Positions 1 to 12,280 of a stretch of 64,000 nucleotides of DNA are shown one piece after another (the first letter of the stretch is position 1; every line of letters starts with the position of its first letter). Below the pieces are notes generated by a model. It was not told the DNA's origin and searched no databases. It was given only the letters and a program-made list of their open reading frames with translations. The stretch covers positions 69,270,822 to 69,334,821 of the forward strand of contig OY829329.1 of the NCBI GenBank assembly GCA_963691655.1. The letters run 5' to 3'. Position numbers and translations under genes: made by a program. Origin of the DNA: Toxonevra muliebris (lineage: Eukaryota; Arthropoda; Insecta; Diptera; Pallopteridae).

Positions 1-104
1 TTGCATAGGGAAATACGTATGAAAACAACAACAACCAAACGAACAAGAATGTATTTGCGCTCTTCTTTTTTCATTTAGATCTATGCTCACAAGAGCTTAA
101 AGGC

Positions 105-205
105 AAATTCACCACACCACACTCTCTTTTTTGTTTTTTTTTTTATATGAAGTTTTTACGCTCTCAATTTATGATAGAGGAAAACTTCCTTACGGCCTTA
201 AGCCG
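105..205. repeat. Family H foldback fragment (TATGAAGTTTTT arms)
   Basis: A CTCTC stretch, a T-run, TATATGAAGTTTTTACGCTC and then an inverted GAGGAAAACTTCC-like half form one imperfect hairpin. The same arms recur at 30300-30430 and several times at 59755-60065, next to a shared AATTCACCA-type end. It is a small non-coding dispersed element with no coding capacity. Confidence 0.5.
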
Positions 206-2149
206 TACCCTAATAAGAAAATATATGGGAGTTTGACAGAGTTGATATCTACATCTCAATTGCTCTCAGAATGTATTTGAGAGTAAATTGTTGATGTAAA
301 CATAAAAAAGGGGAAACTCTTGCAGTTTCTCGTTCCAAGCACAATTTACTCTCTCAAAAAAAAAAAAAACAAACAAACTTTCGAAAAAAATGGCCGCCGC
401 AATTTTATTGTAGATATAAGCTCCGCCTTTTACTTATCAAACGTGACACTGATCTGAGAGTGAGAAACTAAAATTTTTAGCATACTTCTTCTCTTCTCTC
501 TCTCTCTCTCTGCTCATCAATTTATTTTACTCTTTCTGCATTTAAGTGAGAATATCAAATTAATTACAAGTCAAACAGCATAAATATTTTAATGATTATT
601 TTATGTGTGTTAATTTCATAAATTTTTCTACTGTATGCAAATTTTTATACAATTTGCATAATTATGAAAGTGAAAAAATGCAAAAAAGTTTAATAAAAAA
701 ACTTTGAATCTGTCAGCAAATAAATAAATGCATGAATCAAAACATCGAAATAATTTTTTGAACATTACAAATGATTGAGACTTTCGGATACACGTTGAAA
801 ATCTATGAATCCATAAACCTGCAAGCGTAAACCAAAAAAAAAAAAAAAATTGAAAAAAAAAAAAATAAAAATGAAACGCTACCCCATTACCACATCATCA
901 TTGAAACTTTTAATTGAATTTTTGTCTCTGTTAAAATAAGTGAATGTGAGTTCAAAGGTTTTGTTTAAGTTGGCAAAAAAAAAAATAAATAAAAAATGTG
1001 CACAAGTTGCAACTAGCAAACTATGAGTATATGCTGCAAGTACGTGTATTTTTTTTCAGGTGAGTACATTTTTATTATTGTATTTAAGCACACATTCACC
1101 ACCAGATAATATACAAAGTGAATGTGTTTTAATTTCGTTTTTATTTTATTTATTTGGTCAACCAAAAAAAAAAACACACACACACAAATAAATAGCAATA
1201 AATTTATTGCCAACGGGTTTGTCGAAAAAAAAAACAAAATCACAACGACTTTTTTTTTCTTCCATGTTTTTTTAGCTTTATTCCTGGTTGCAATTTAAAG
1301 TGAAAGGTAGCCAGGCAGCTGTGCTGGGGAGTAGTAGCATGTGCCATACAAAGACATGACTGAGTTTCAAACAAACATTCGAACAAACTTTATACTCAAA
1401 ATCTCAAATTGCAAATAAACTTTTTAAACCCATTTCCTTATATTTCCTGTAGCTGTCAACATTTTTTTTGTGTGCTTTTTTACATAGTTTTTTATTTGGG
1501 CTTTTTTGCAAATTAAATTACTAAATCCTCTAACAAAAAACAAATTCACTGAACTATAAATTAATCATTAAATAAAATTATAAAAAGCACACATATTTCT
1601 GCAGCAACTTTCCAAAGCCCCCCAGTCATTAGCGATTAGCGTCACAACTATTAAGTAATTTAGTTCCTTTTTGTGATTAAATACATAGATAAAAAAATTA
1701 AGCGATTTTTTTTTTTTTAGTTTGCTATTGAATTCGATTTTTGGTTTTTGCTTGGTTTGATACACATTAATTCATTTTATTTTATATATGTATTTTTTTA
1801 CCTTGTTTTATAACAAATTTTGATTTAGTTTTCGTTTGCTTTGTCACATTCATTTTGGAAAAAAAAACAAAGTTTTTAATTGCAAATTATTAGCAAGTTA
1901 TGCAAATGCGGCTTCGTTTCCTTACGCAGTTAAATTTGTTGCAAACATTTTAGATTACATGTGCTTTACTTTTTGAGCTTAGTTTTATTCATTTGGTTGA
2001 CTTTTTGTTTAACACATTTTTGTCTTACTTTTTATTTTTCGATGGGTATTTACACCTTAATGCACAGGAATATTTTTCTTTTTTTCTTTCATTTTTATTT
2101 ACAAAAAAGTAGCTATAGTTACATATATATATGTATATATATATGTAGG
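206..2149. other. AT-rich non-coding DNA
   Basis: Long A/T homopolymers and a CT microsatellite near 500. I see no coding exon. If the minus-strand exon at 13027-13113 is real, this is part of its first coding intron. The only notable motif is the splice-like one at 1045-1066. Confidence 0.5.
1045..1066 (+). other. Recursive-splice-like motif (3'SS joined to 5'SS)
   Basis: A T-run is followed directly by CAG and GTGAGTA (TTTTTTTTCAGGTGAGTA), putting an acceptor and a donor back to back with the junction at 1059/1060. This is the form of Drosophila zero-length recursive splice sites in long introns. It lies on the plus strand, opposite to the only recognised exon, so it needs a plus-strand host gene to be functional. 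Chance is possible because T-runs are very common here. Confidence 0.25.
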
Positions 2150-3201
2150 CACTGTCGTATCTAGACATTTTCTAAAGGGGGGCACTTATTTGTTTTTGTT
2201 TTTTGATGTGTAAACATCTTAGCTTTCAAAAATGTATAAAATGAAAATAACTGTAATGTCCTGTTCTTCTCTCGTTCAGACTACTGAGCGGCATGAGTCT
2301 GCTACTCTCAACAACAAAAAGAAGAGAGAGGTGTAAATTGAAATACAAGCGAAGTTTGTTTGTATATGAGAGAGCGCTGCCGTTTCACTCGGTATGCTTT
2401 GCTCAATTTACTCACACATATACATAAACTGAAAACAAAATATGTATGTGCAGTTATTCGTGGCAGAATTATTTGTTGGTGTTAAACGTGTGGCGATCTA
2501 CTATACCAGGGGTGCCCAAAAGTTTCTTAGGGAAGTTCAAACACCAATACATATAAAATTTATTATAATAGAGGAACAAAAAAATCATACGTTAGACAAC
2601 AACAAAATCTCCGTTGAATATAATTGTCGCCAATGTGTACCAACAAAGCATATGAAAGTGTTGTTGCTTTGCTTTTTGGTTAAGGCAAAGAAGAGAGATG
2701 AGAAACGAAAAAGATAAAAATCATTTGTGTATTTCGTATTGCTTAATACGGAGTGCTGTTTGTGTGTGTATTAGAATGAACAGCATAAGCCTTAGTGCTT
2801 TTACAAAAACAAATGTGCATATGACGTGGACACCCATTGACTATACCATACAAGCAGAGAAGTCGCTCACCATAGTGGTGTTGTCAAATCTTATTTTTCA
2901 AAATCTACCAGAATTCTATTGAATATATTCTATTTAAATATATATTTGTGGTGTTAAAAGTTGCATTTTGTTATGATATTACCAGATCAGTTTATTAAAA
3001 ATTTAAAAATGTTATCTCAATTAATGCAAATGAAAACTTGCCAGTAACGAATTTTACAACAACAAACGATGCTGTATTTACCAACACTGCAATCACAGTT
3101 TTATGTGTCTTACTTTAGTTACCACAAATCAGGTTTATACCCAAGCCTTTTCGCCCCCCCCCCCTCCCACCCCTTTTCCTCATCTCTAGAAACCGCTAGT
3201 G
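2150..3201 (+). repeat. Dispersed family A, fullest copy with inverted ends
   Basis: A ~1.05-kb non-autonomous element. The left end CACTGTCGTATCTAGA and the reverse complement of the right end, CACTAGCGGTTTCTAGA, are similar and both run into G-rich tracts. The body is about 70-80% alike by eye to 61526-62310 and, in two pieces, to 27435-27613 and 28739-28905. It is rich in GAGAG/CTCTC. A second element is inserted at 2508-2839. No reading frame is conserved between copies. Confidence 0.65.
2508..2839. mobile_element. hAT-like non-autonomous insertion in family A
   Basis: The insertion begins AGGGGTGCCCAA and ends GGACACCCATTG, and is bounded by the 8-bp duplication ACTATACC (2500-2507 and 2840-2847). 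Family A copy 2 near 28880 has an uninterrupted sequence at this point, which serves as the empty site. An 8-bp duplication with CAGGGGTG-type ends is characteristic of hAT elements. At 332 bp it cannot encode a transposase. Copy 3 at 61849 carries the same insertion with a damaged right end. Confidence 0.7.
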
Positions 3202-5070
3202 TGTATAAACGCATTTCCAATTCATTGAATTGGAAACTTTTGTGATGGAAAATGTCATTTCACTTTTGTTCTTTAGTTTTGTGTCATCAAAATTGACATT
3301 TGTGTTTGCAATTAAAAATAAAACACAAAAATATATAGGTAATCATTACTTTTACTTAACACAAAAATTTCATATTTATTTTAATATTTTTTTAATAATA
3401 TTTATTCTAAATAGTTTCCCTAAAAAATTGAACAAATTTCTGAGTTTATAATTGAGTTATAATTTTCTCAAAAAAAAAAAAGTAAGTGTGTAAATCTTTT
3501 AATGCAAAATTACACACATTCTATGTGATTTGTAAAACAAATGTGTAGGTTTGGATTTTTTTTTTTTACACAATCTTAATTTCTTTATTCGCTATATTTT
3601 TTTCACATCATATGAAAATCAATACATTCTATAAAGATCAAATCTACCTTCTACTAAATTTCTAGCATTTATTTGCATAAATATAATGCGTATTCATTCA
3701 TGAGTTTATTTTAGAAAAGATTGAGAAGCGTTATAAAATATGTAAAAATTTCCGCTACTTGAAAGAATAAATTTTATTTATGTTTTTGCACCCTCAATAG
3801 CCCAATTTTCATATGTAAACCTTAATGTACAGTACGTTGTAAAATTATTCATACTCCAAAAATAATTTAAAATAAACCGTGAATGATTTTTTTTTTTTTT
3901 AAACCAAAAAATTTTAAATTCTGCAGTTTCCTAAAAACTTATAATTCTCCAGTAAACATCTCAGTCATTATGATGGTTACTCTTGAATTGAAAAACTTTT
4001 TCAAAAAAATACCCAAACCCCCGCACCCCCCTTTCTCAGCCTCTGTGTATCGACTGGTAGCACTTGAGCAAGTGTGAACTAAACGATTTGATATTTTTGT
4101 AGTGAGAGAGGAAAATGGCTAGTGTGTGAGAGAGTATGTGTGATCTCTTATCTGTTCGAGAGAGCAATGAGAGAAGTATCAGTGTGAACTAGTGCTCTCA
4201 TTTGTTTTACGATCAGTGTTGCCAGATACATTTTCTGAAATTTCCCTCTTTGTAGAAAAGAAAAATACCGCTTTTTAGGAAAATTTACCATTTTTGAATT
4301 TCTTCAACAATAATACCATAGATTTCATATAAAGTTTTTATTATAACGTTTTTACAACAAAACGAGAAAATTGTATATAATTTTTTTTAATTTTGTTTTC
4401 ATCAAAAAATGGTGCCAACAGAATTTCTTTTACTTTGTAATGTGATATTTATTAGTCGCATTATTTGTTGTTACAATAAATAAATCTAATTGATGTGAAT
4501 TGCATTACATTTAAATTAATGACATGTTTTTTTACCCTGGTGAATTGAAAAATCTCGCTACTTCCATAATTGAAACCAAATTTATAAGGCTTGCAAAATG
4601 CTTTCGTCCTGTCATCGACAAATTTTCCTATTCTTGATTTGTAGTGTTTAACTGTTAGCTATTGCTTCGAAAATACTTTTTATTAGACGAACTTTTTATT
4701 AAACGAACTGGTTATAATTTCTTTTAATAGACACTTGACGTCTGCTTACCTATATCAAATATTTTTGAACCTTTTTTTCTGATAGTTTGCTTTTCAAAAT
4801 TTTCGGCAGAATTTATGAAAGATGTACTATAAATCTAAAAGGTCCATAAATGACGGTTTGCTTTAGACTGTAGACAATAATTTGCCGGCATGTAAAGGAT
4901 AATTCCTTACACAAATTTTACCACTTTTTCCTTAAAATTACATTTTTACCACTTCCAAAAAAAAAACTGAGTAAAAAATTACCCATTTTTGGTAAATTTA
5001 CCCGAATTATTTTATTTTAACTGTAAGCACGTATCTCATTAAATCGGTCATATAAGCTTCTGGGTGGAAA
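3202..5070. other. AT-rich non-coding DNA with a GAGAG patch
   Basis: No coding signal seen. At 4055-4215 a GAGAG-rich patch is bracketed by direct copies of AGTGTGAACTA and followed by GATCAGTGTTGCCAGATAC, a short motif seen beside several other repeats in the window. The rest is T- and A-rich. Confidence 0.45.
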
Positions 5071-5348
5071 AAAGCTTAATGTTTTTGCCCCAATGATTAA
5101 TGAGAAATGTGAGTCCAGCGAAATAAACAATTTTTCGATTGCAAACACTTCGAAAAAATTAGATTTTTTTTTTACAAAAACTTCTAGAGTAAATTTCACC
5201 TCAAAAATCACATATTATTAATTTCTGGTGATTTGAACGGGCTCATTTTTGTAAAATTTCCAACTCACGTAGAGTTTTTGCAATTGATAAACAGTTTATG
5301 TCGCTGGACTCACATTGACCCAGTGTATCAGTCTCGAAAACATTAGAA
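5071..5348. repeat. Foldback element with ~80-bp imperfect arms
   Basis: Arms near 5071-5150 and 5270-5348 are reverse complements. The best part is GTGAGTCCAGCGAAATAAAC (5109-5128) against 5294-5313, with 19 of 20 matching. The arms continue outward and inward with lower similarity around an AT-rich loop. No target duplication was identified and there is no coding content. Confidence 0.6.
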
Positions 5349-5814
5349 TTATAGAATAATATTATATTATTAGCATCTGTCTCGAATGCAAAAACGTAAA
5401 CTTTTCTTTTTCCAACCATAAATCTCCGTCTACTTTAAAGCACAAATATATTTATATTTTAAATTATCTTATAATATTGTTTACAACCCATGACGGCTTT
5501 TATATTTAGAAACGGTAGATTTATAGATAGTTTTAGGAAATAAAATTAGTACAAAAATGTACAAAACCAGACAATTATCCTTTGCTTTCCTTAAAATCTT
5601 TTTCTCTCTACCATTTTATTTTTCAATCATTTTAGTATCATTTTTGCTGTATCAAAGAAAGTTTTTGGAATTTGGCTTATCTTTTTTGTACTTCCGATGA
5701 TCTTTATAGAATTTTTTTTTACCAATTTCTCAAATATCGTACTAAAGGGTGATATCTTCCCCTCAAAGTGAATCAAAGAGTAGAACAACTGATATTCTTT
5801 CCATTTCTTATTTA

Positions 5815-6965
5815 TTTCCTCTCAAAGTGCGTAGAGTAATCAAAATTCGCTCTTACTCTTTTGAATGCTCTCTCTCTCTCTCATATAAGCATGTCATTTC
5901 AAAAATTAATGAGTGTAAACAAATCAACATTACTTTTCTATTACAAACTCATCAAAGGTTTGACTCACTCGTTTGTTGATATGTTGAGTCTTTCAAAAGA
6001 GCACTCATCGGATTGTTGTTTTAATTTCATTTTCATCTCTTTAAGTTTTTTTTTTATGGCAAACTTTTTTCGAATTGCTTTTTATTTGATTCGAAAATTG
6101 AATCGCTCATTTTGTACATATTTATTTCAAATAAAAAAATTATATGTCTGCAGGCAGTCACAGAAGAAGTAAAACTTTGTTGTTTATTATTAGAAAAAAT
6201 GTATAACACATTCTCCGTTTAAGTTTTTGCAGTCTTCTTTTCTCGGTTTTGTTGTTGCTTTTCTTCTGTTGATACTCTCTATACTTATTGACACAAACAC
6301 ATCGTAGTACACGTATATAACACAAGACAGCAAAATTTAGCTATATACAATCAAACAGAGGCATCTAGGTTGGCTCTCTTACAAAAGTACATGAGAGAAG
6401 TGGACTGCGAGAAGTCGACTCTCTGCTAGCCGAATAACAACTGCATAACTTCGTTTCTTACTGGTTTTTCACAGGTCCGTTGTTGTTGGAGTTTTTGCTC
6501 TCTTTACATTTTTTTAAGCTTTTTTTCACTTGATACTCTTTACAGTTATCAGCACAAATACGACGTAGTACAAAAATAATAGTAGAAAAATAATAAAGAT
6601 ATGATGAATGAGAGTGAGTGAGAATGAGATACATAGAGCTACTACTACTACTACGTCGTGAGTAAAAAGTATGTAGTGCCGTTATCGAAATGAATTTATC
6701 ATTGCAACAACTCTTTAGTGGGAAATATTAATCGAGAGAGCGCTCTCCAACTGTTTTTTAACGAATCCATTCTGTAAACGATATAAGATGTGAGTAAGAC
6801 AGAGTTCAATTCACTGAAAATATTTAACGAAAGATCGCTCATTAATTTTCAATTAAAAAAAAAAGAGGAAATGAAAAGAGTGAAAATTGAGTAGAGAGAG
6901 AGAGTGCAATGTTTCTTCTTAATAGTGAGTTTATGCAAACTCTGCTTTCTCTTTCATCATTTTTT
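5815..6965 (+). repeat. Dispersed family B, copy 1 (interrupted by reversed family C)
   Basis: The left part (5815-6170, GTGCGTAGAGTAATCAAAA onward) and right part (6600-6965, GTGCCGTTATCGAAATGA onward) match copies at 30040-30760, 39190-40225 and, reversed, 34430-35330 and 41950-42680. Between them is a reversed family C piece, so C sequence was inserted or recombined into B. Rich in CTCTC/GAGAG. Open frames here are short and not shared between copies. Confidence 0.6.
6205..6590 (-). repeat. Family C fragment, reversed and partly duplicated
   Basis: Read on the minus strand, this matches the start of family C at 32218 and 44150 (CGAAGTTATGCA, then CAATCAAGCAGAG, then GCCGACTCTCTGC, in degenerate form). 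The segment with ATACTCTCTA and CGTAGTAC appears twice (near 6270-6310 and 6530-6572), so the fragment is partly duplicated in tandem. Confidence 0.5.
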
Positions 6966-8534
6966 TATTTCAAATAAATATCTACAAGCTTGTAATTTTT
7001 AAATATAAAAATTATGGTGTGGTGTGAAGAATTTTCGGGCGTACTGTATGTGTCTACGAAAAAAATGATGAATGCTTTTTAAAATACATTTCGTCACATG
7101 TTTATTTATTTCATTGTTTGTTTCACAATGTTTCTTAGAATTTTGATTAAAATTTGCATATGTTCCAGGCAATATGAAAAAACAAAAAAAACATAAGAAT
7201 TTAATATGTGTGCAAAACAAAAAAAAAAAAAGTAAATGCCTGTTCTACTTTTATGCCAGAGAGGATATGGAAATTTTGTTTATCCTTTTCAAGGTCTATA
7301 CATATTATATATGCGTATATGTAGGTATATATGTAAATCCTTGTATGCATGTATATATGTGTGTAAATATGAATGTTATTCCGCGAGCTAGGACTAAAAG
7401 TGCGTGTAATGGCGAGAATATAGGAATATGTGTTTTTTTTTATTTATTTTAGAATTTTTTATTGTATTTTTTTCCATATTTTTTTATTTTTTTTTTTATT
7501 CTTTTATGAAAAAATAGAAAATATTTTTGCGCAGCATTTTAAATTTTATATAAGACAAAAGGTAAAAACTAAATAGCTTGGAAACAATATTGCCGATTTC
7601 TATGGTTGTGGGAGATGAACTTTTAAGCTTAATAATTCAATTTTCTAACTAGCAGGAAAAAAGCTTTTTGTGTTTTAAAGTTTTAAGCGTCTTTTAATGC
7701 TTTAAATCAGTGACGGCCTTTTTCTATATTATTAAAAAAAATCATATGTGCTAATTTAGCAAAATATGTGGAAAAAAAGAGACAACGATAGCAACAGGTT
7801 TTTGCAAGCTTTTAAATTTTATACGTTTCAAAAAGCTTAATGCTTTTTTTTTTATTAAAATAAACATTTGGCCGACACTGTTTTAAAGTATAGTATGAAT
7901 TTTTATGAAATATTAACAGTTGATTTATTCCAAAAAATACTTTAATTTTCAAAATTTATAGTTCTTGAGTAGGAAAAAAAAAAAAAAATATTTCACTAAA
8001 ATTAATGGTTTTATATTTTTAACCATTCTGTAAATATTCAAAACAATAATGGCAAATCGAAAGTATGTGAATTTTTATTGAATTTATTGTTGTAATCTTT
8101 TTTTTTTTTTTGCGGTGACAGGCAGACACGGACAGACAGACAGACAGAGAGGTTGAACAGTTTATAAAATGTATTAAAAATCTATACCTACATATAAATA
8201 AATCTTTTTCAACAGGCAAATTTATAAATAACTAGGAATTTGGCTTACGGCTTTACCCGTTTTAAAAATGAGTTTCACTTTTTGGCATCTTCATTGTATA
8301 AATACATTTTTTTATATTGATAATTTTATGTTATATTTTAAAAGTGAATGCCGAAGGTGTAGAAAAATCTGTTAAAATGTTTAAGATATAACCGAAAGTT
8401 AACCCTTTCTCCTTTTAATGCATATATGAATATTTTCTCTGAAAATGTTTATTATTTTTTCCAACTATTAATCCAGAATAAACGGATTACTACAAAACAA
8501 AAACACATGAAACATGTGTAAGGTAAAATAAATC
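6966..8534. other. AT-rich non-coding DNA
   Basis: Poly-A/T, TATATG-type runs around 7300-7360 and a short CAGA run near 8135. No coding sequence or recognisable element seen. Confidence 0.45.
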
Positions 8535-9605
8535 TATTTTTTGCTTTTCCACACGAATTATGCAATTTCAGAAGTTCTGGATAAAAAAAAAATTTCAAAA
8601 AATTTTAATTTTTTCGTTGTTTTTTAAAATTTGATAAGGGGGGCGTCCATGGATGAAATATTTTTTTTCTGCAATTTTAGGAGTTCTGAATAAAAAAAAA
8701 AAGTTTTCATAAAATTTAATTTTCATAGACTTTGGTTTTTGAAAATTTGATAAGGGGGGGTCCATGGAGAAAATATTTTTTTTCTGTTCTTTTTTGATTT
8801 TCTACACGAATTATGCAATTTCAGGAGTTCTGAATAAAAAAAAAAAGTTTTCATAAAATTTAATTTTCATAGACTTTGGTTTTTGAAAATTTGATAAGGG
8901 GGGGTCCATGGAGAAAATATTTTTTTTCTGTTCTTTTTTGATTTTCTACACGAATTATGCAATTTCAGGAGTTCTGAATAAAAAAAAAAAGTTTTCATAA
9001 AATTTAATTTTCATAGACTTTGGTTTTTGAAAATTTGATAAGGGGGGGTCCATGGAGAAAATATTTTTTTTCTGTTCTTTTTTGATTTTTCACACGAATT
9101 ATGTAATTTTATGAGTTCTGGTTGAAAAAAAAATTTTCGGGAAAATTAAATTTTGATAGACCTTGGTTTTTAGATAATTTTTTTTCTGCTCTTGCTTGCT
9201 TTTCTACACGAATTATGCAATTTTAAAAGTTCTGGATGAAAAAAAATCAATTTTTGCAAAAATTTTATTTTTTCCGTATGTTGAAGAACCTTCATTTTTG
9301 AAAATTTGATAAGGGGGGCTCCATGGATGAAAATTTGTTTTTCTGTTCTTTTTTGCTTTTCTCCATGAATAAGGTAATTTTAAGAGTTCAGGATGAAAAA
9401 ACTCATATCATTAAATTTAAATTTTGGAAGATCTTCGTTTTTTGAAAATTTGGTAAGAGGGGGCCTCATGGATGAAAATTGTTTTTTCTGCTTTTCTTAA
9501 CTTTTCTACACAAATTATGTAATTTTAAGAGTTTTGGGATGAAAAAAAAGTTTTTCAAAAAATTTCAATTTTTCATGTAGTTTTTTGTTTTTTGAAATAT
9601 GTGAT
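8535..9605 (+). repeat. Tandem array, ~144-bp unit
   Basis: About eight units, each with a CTACACGAATTATGCAATTT block, a poly-A block and a GATAAGGGGGG-CCATGG block. The unit recurs at 8801 and 8945 (144 bp apart). The two central copies are nearly identical, while outer units diverge and vary from about 110 to 150 bp, as expected when the array centre is homogenised most recently. I found no clear inverted repeats around it, unlike three other arrays in the window. Confidence 0.85.
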
Positions 9606-11036
9606 AGAGATAGTACAGGGTCGAAATCAGTTTCCTTTGGCCGTTATCCATTCGATATTTGAAATTTACTGTTGCTCTGTGTAATCAAAAAAAGAACTTG
9701 AACGGACAAATTTTGGGAATCGGAACTTGAACGGATAAAGAATTTTGGAAATTTTCGTATTTTATGTGCAAGATGTACCTAGCGGAGTGTTGTACAAGTT
9801 ACATATATGAAGTAAATTTTAATCTGCGATTAATTTTTATTAGCAACACAAGAAAGCATAAAATTAGAAATTTTTATTTTTGCTGTACCCGTAACAAATT
9901 ACCTTCTTCTTTTTATATTAATTTCAGAAATACTGTAGTGTTTACACTTTCATTTAATTTGCACATATATATTTACCTTTAATATAAGCTGTCAAAAAAA
10001 AAAAAATTTCTGAGCTTAATTTTTTTTGTTTGTTTATATAATTTTACTCTTTCCTTATTGCCATAATAATTTTATATACACCGATGATGTCTTCAAACCT
10101 CATTAATTCACAACTAACTAACTCCCTCTAAAACAAAACAACAACAACAAAATGTGACAAAAGCGAATAAGTTAAAGACAAAAAAAAAAAACGGCGCACA
10201 AATTCCGGGTTAAAAACCAAAAAAAAAACAAAAGCAAAATTTTGTTGTTGGCATTTGAATTTATGCGCGCGTTACACATAACGGTTAAATTAACATAATC
10301 AACTACTATCAGCAATAGCAATAACAACAACAACAACAATGAGAAAGTAATATGTACTCGCAAGTAGTAAAAATTATGTATGAGAAATATTTCTCAAACA
10401 TTTTTTTTTCTTTCGTTTTTTAATAATAATAATAATGTAAGTAAGTACATAGTTTCTATAAAAATAATAATTATAATAACAGCAGCAACAACAACGAAAG
10501 CGGCGTTGACGACGTAACACCCAAAAGTGTCTTCAGGTCTTTAATGAATTGTTGTTGTTATTACCTAAATACATACATGCAGACATACAAAAAGGTAACA
10601 CCACCAAATAATTACAGTGCAAAAATTCCTTTGCTACTTTTCTTTTCTTTTTATTCTGTAATAATTTAAAAACTTGTAAGAAAACTGCTCGTAATGGTAG
10701 GTAGCTAGCTAGCAGTTGATAGTAAATGAGGTTAGTTAGGAAGAGTGAACCGTTGGCAGGGGGGGGAGGAAAATAGTTTTGAAAACTTTGTCGGTGCTTC
10801 ACATCATAATATTTTTGTAGCACACATTTGTTACGCACAAACACACACACACACACATACACACCGACACACTGATACACTTGCTTAGTTACTATTATAG
10901 TTGTAAAAATGTAAAAATATTTAACGCTTAGAGAAAAGAATTTTGTTTTTTTTCCTACAGTTTAATATATAAAAAGGTTTTTTTTTTAGAGGAATTTTTT
11001 TTTTTTTTGTAATAAAAACTCAAAATTTACTTAATC
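9606..11036. other. AT-rich non-coding DNA with CAA and CA microsatellites
   Basis: CAACAA stretches near 10130-10150 and 10325-10340, an ATA run near 10420, and a CA run near 10841-10862. Two AACTTGAACGGA boxes sit at about 9697 and 9725 beside the array. No coding exon seen on either strand. Confidence 0.45.
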
Positions 11037-11640
11037 GGATTGACTCTTACGAAACTCTTGAGTTCCTTTCAAATATGAGAGAAAGAGAGTATCTCAATCA
11101 TAGAGTGCATGAATAGACAGTTAGAAAGCCGCCATCGTGATCAGAACTTTTTTTTAAATGAATAACTTTTTACATGGGAATTGGGCAGAGACGTCGGCTC
11201 TCTCTCAATCTCATCTCAAATTAGCGAGTGATAGACTTCAAAGAGATTTACTTCAGAGAGATTTACTGTTATTGTTAGTTGTTATTGTTTTTGCAAAACA
11301 ATTCTTTTAGTGCAAATACATACATAAATATGAGAGGAGAGTACATATGTACATACATACATGAATGCGAGAGGAGAGTGCTGTTTGTGTTGTTCTTGCA
11401 AGAGTTGACTTTGTTTGCTTACTCGTTTGTTTGTTTTTGTTTACATATGCACATCTAGTTTTAAACACACCGATTTTTTGCAAACTTTTCTCACCGATTT
11501 TTTCATATTCTCTTGTGTTTTTTTTTTGTTTTTTTTTGTTTTTGTTCTACTGTCGGCAGCTTTCATACACAACGATTTCGACCGACCGATTTTGTATTTC
11601 TATTGCTTCTTTGTTATTCATTTTACATGAGTAGAACAGA
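11037..11640 (+). repeat. Dispersed family F, copy 1
   Basis: Block order: ACTCTTACGAAACTCTTGAG, GAGAAAGAGAGTAT, CAGAGACGTCGGCTCTC, TTTACTGTTATTGTTAG, ACATACATAAATATGAGAG, CTTGCAAGAGTTGACTTTG. The same order is found at 22636-23300, 53660-54331 and 57463-57930. Non-coding and GAGAG-rich. The open frames inside come from T-rich sequence and are not conserved between copies. Confidence 0.6.
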
Positions 11641-11729
11641 GATGCAAAACTTGAGAAGATAGAGAGTGAGAGAAATGAGTATGATGTAATTGATTTGTGC
11701 ATAGAGCGTCACCATTTTACCATGGAGCT

Positions 11730-12280
11730 CTACACCATTCAAAAATTTTAAAATTTATTATAAAAATTCGGGTTCTATTCGCTGAATTTTTCGAGAGCTA
11801 CGAATTATTTACGGCCGAAATGATTGTCCAGACGAGCAATCAAGCAATAAAGAATTATTTTAAAATGCAAGCAAAGCGGTTCGGTTGCCCAACGAACAGT
11901 CCCTGTATGACATTGAAAAACGCGGTCCATTGTGTGGCTGAAGAGCCACTACTCTCGATTCATCGGCGTGCACAAGAAGTTGACCTTTCTGGGACCTCAA
12001 CTTGGCGAACTTTGCAACAACATTTAGGTTTACATCAATATAAGATTCAATTGGCACTGAAGCCCCAAGTCCACCAAGCTCTTGGGCACTGGAGCATTTG
12101 GAAATGAATCCAAATATTGACGAAAATATCGTTTTGGTTGAAAGGATTCGTGAAGAAGCAAAATTGCCGTATTTGGGCATAAAGTAATTCACAGCCGTTT
12201 CAAAAGTTTCTGCAGGAATTTATTGTTTGATGTGGACTTGGGCCACACATTCTCCGAAGCGGTATCACGCCATGAGAGTG
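11730..12280 (+). pseudogene. Decayed DDE-type transposase remnant
   Basis: The 136-residue open frame at 11697-12107 contains the run LSIHRRAQEVDLSGTSTWRT followed by LGLHQYKIQL. This matches the second helix-turn-helix region typical of insect DDE-superfamily transposases (the SIRRRSQ..L..TTTWRIL..HPYKIQL pattern). After a shift of frame, 12110-12180 reads MNPNIDE, then FWLKGFVKKQNCRIW, the segment that normally surrounds the first catalytic aspartate (DEAHF), but that acidic motif is missing. Frame changes and stops occur on both sides, and the rest of the catalytic domain is absent. Inferred to be dead. No inverted ends or target duplication were found. Confidence 0.7.
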
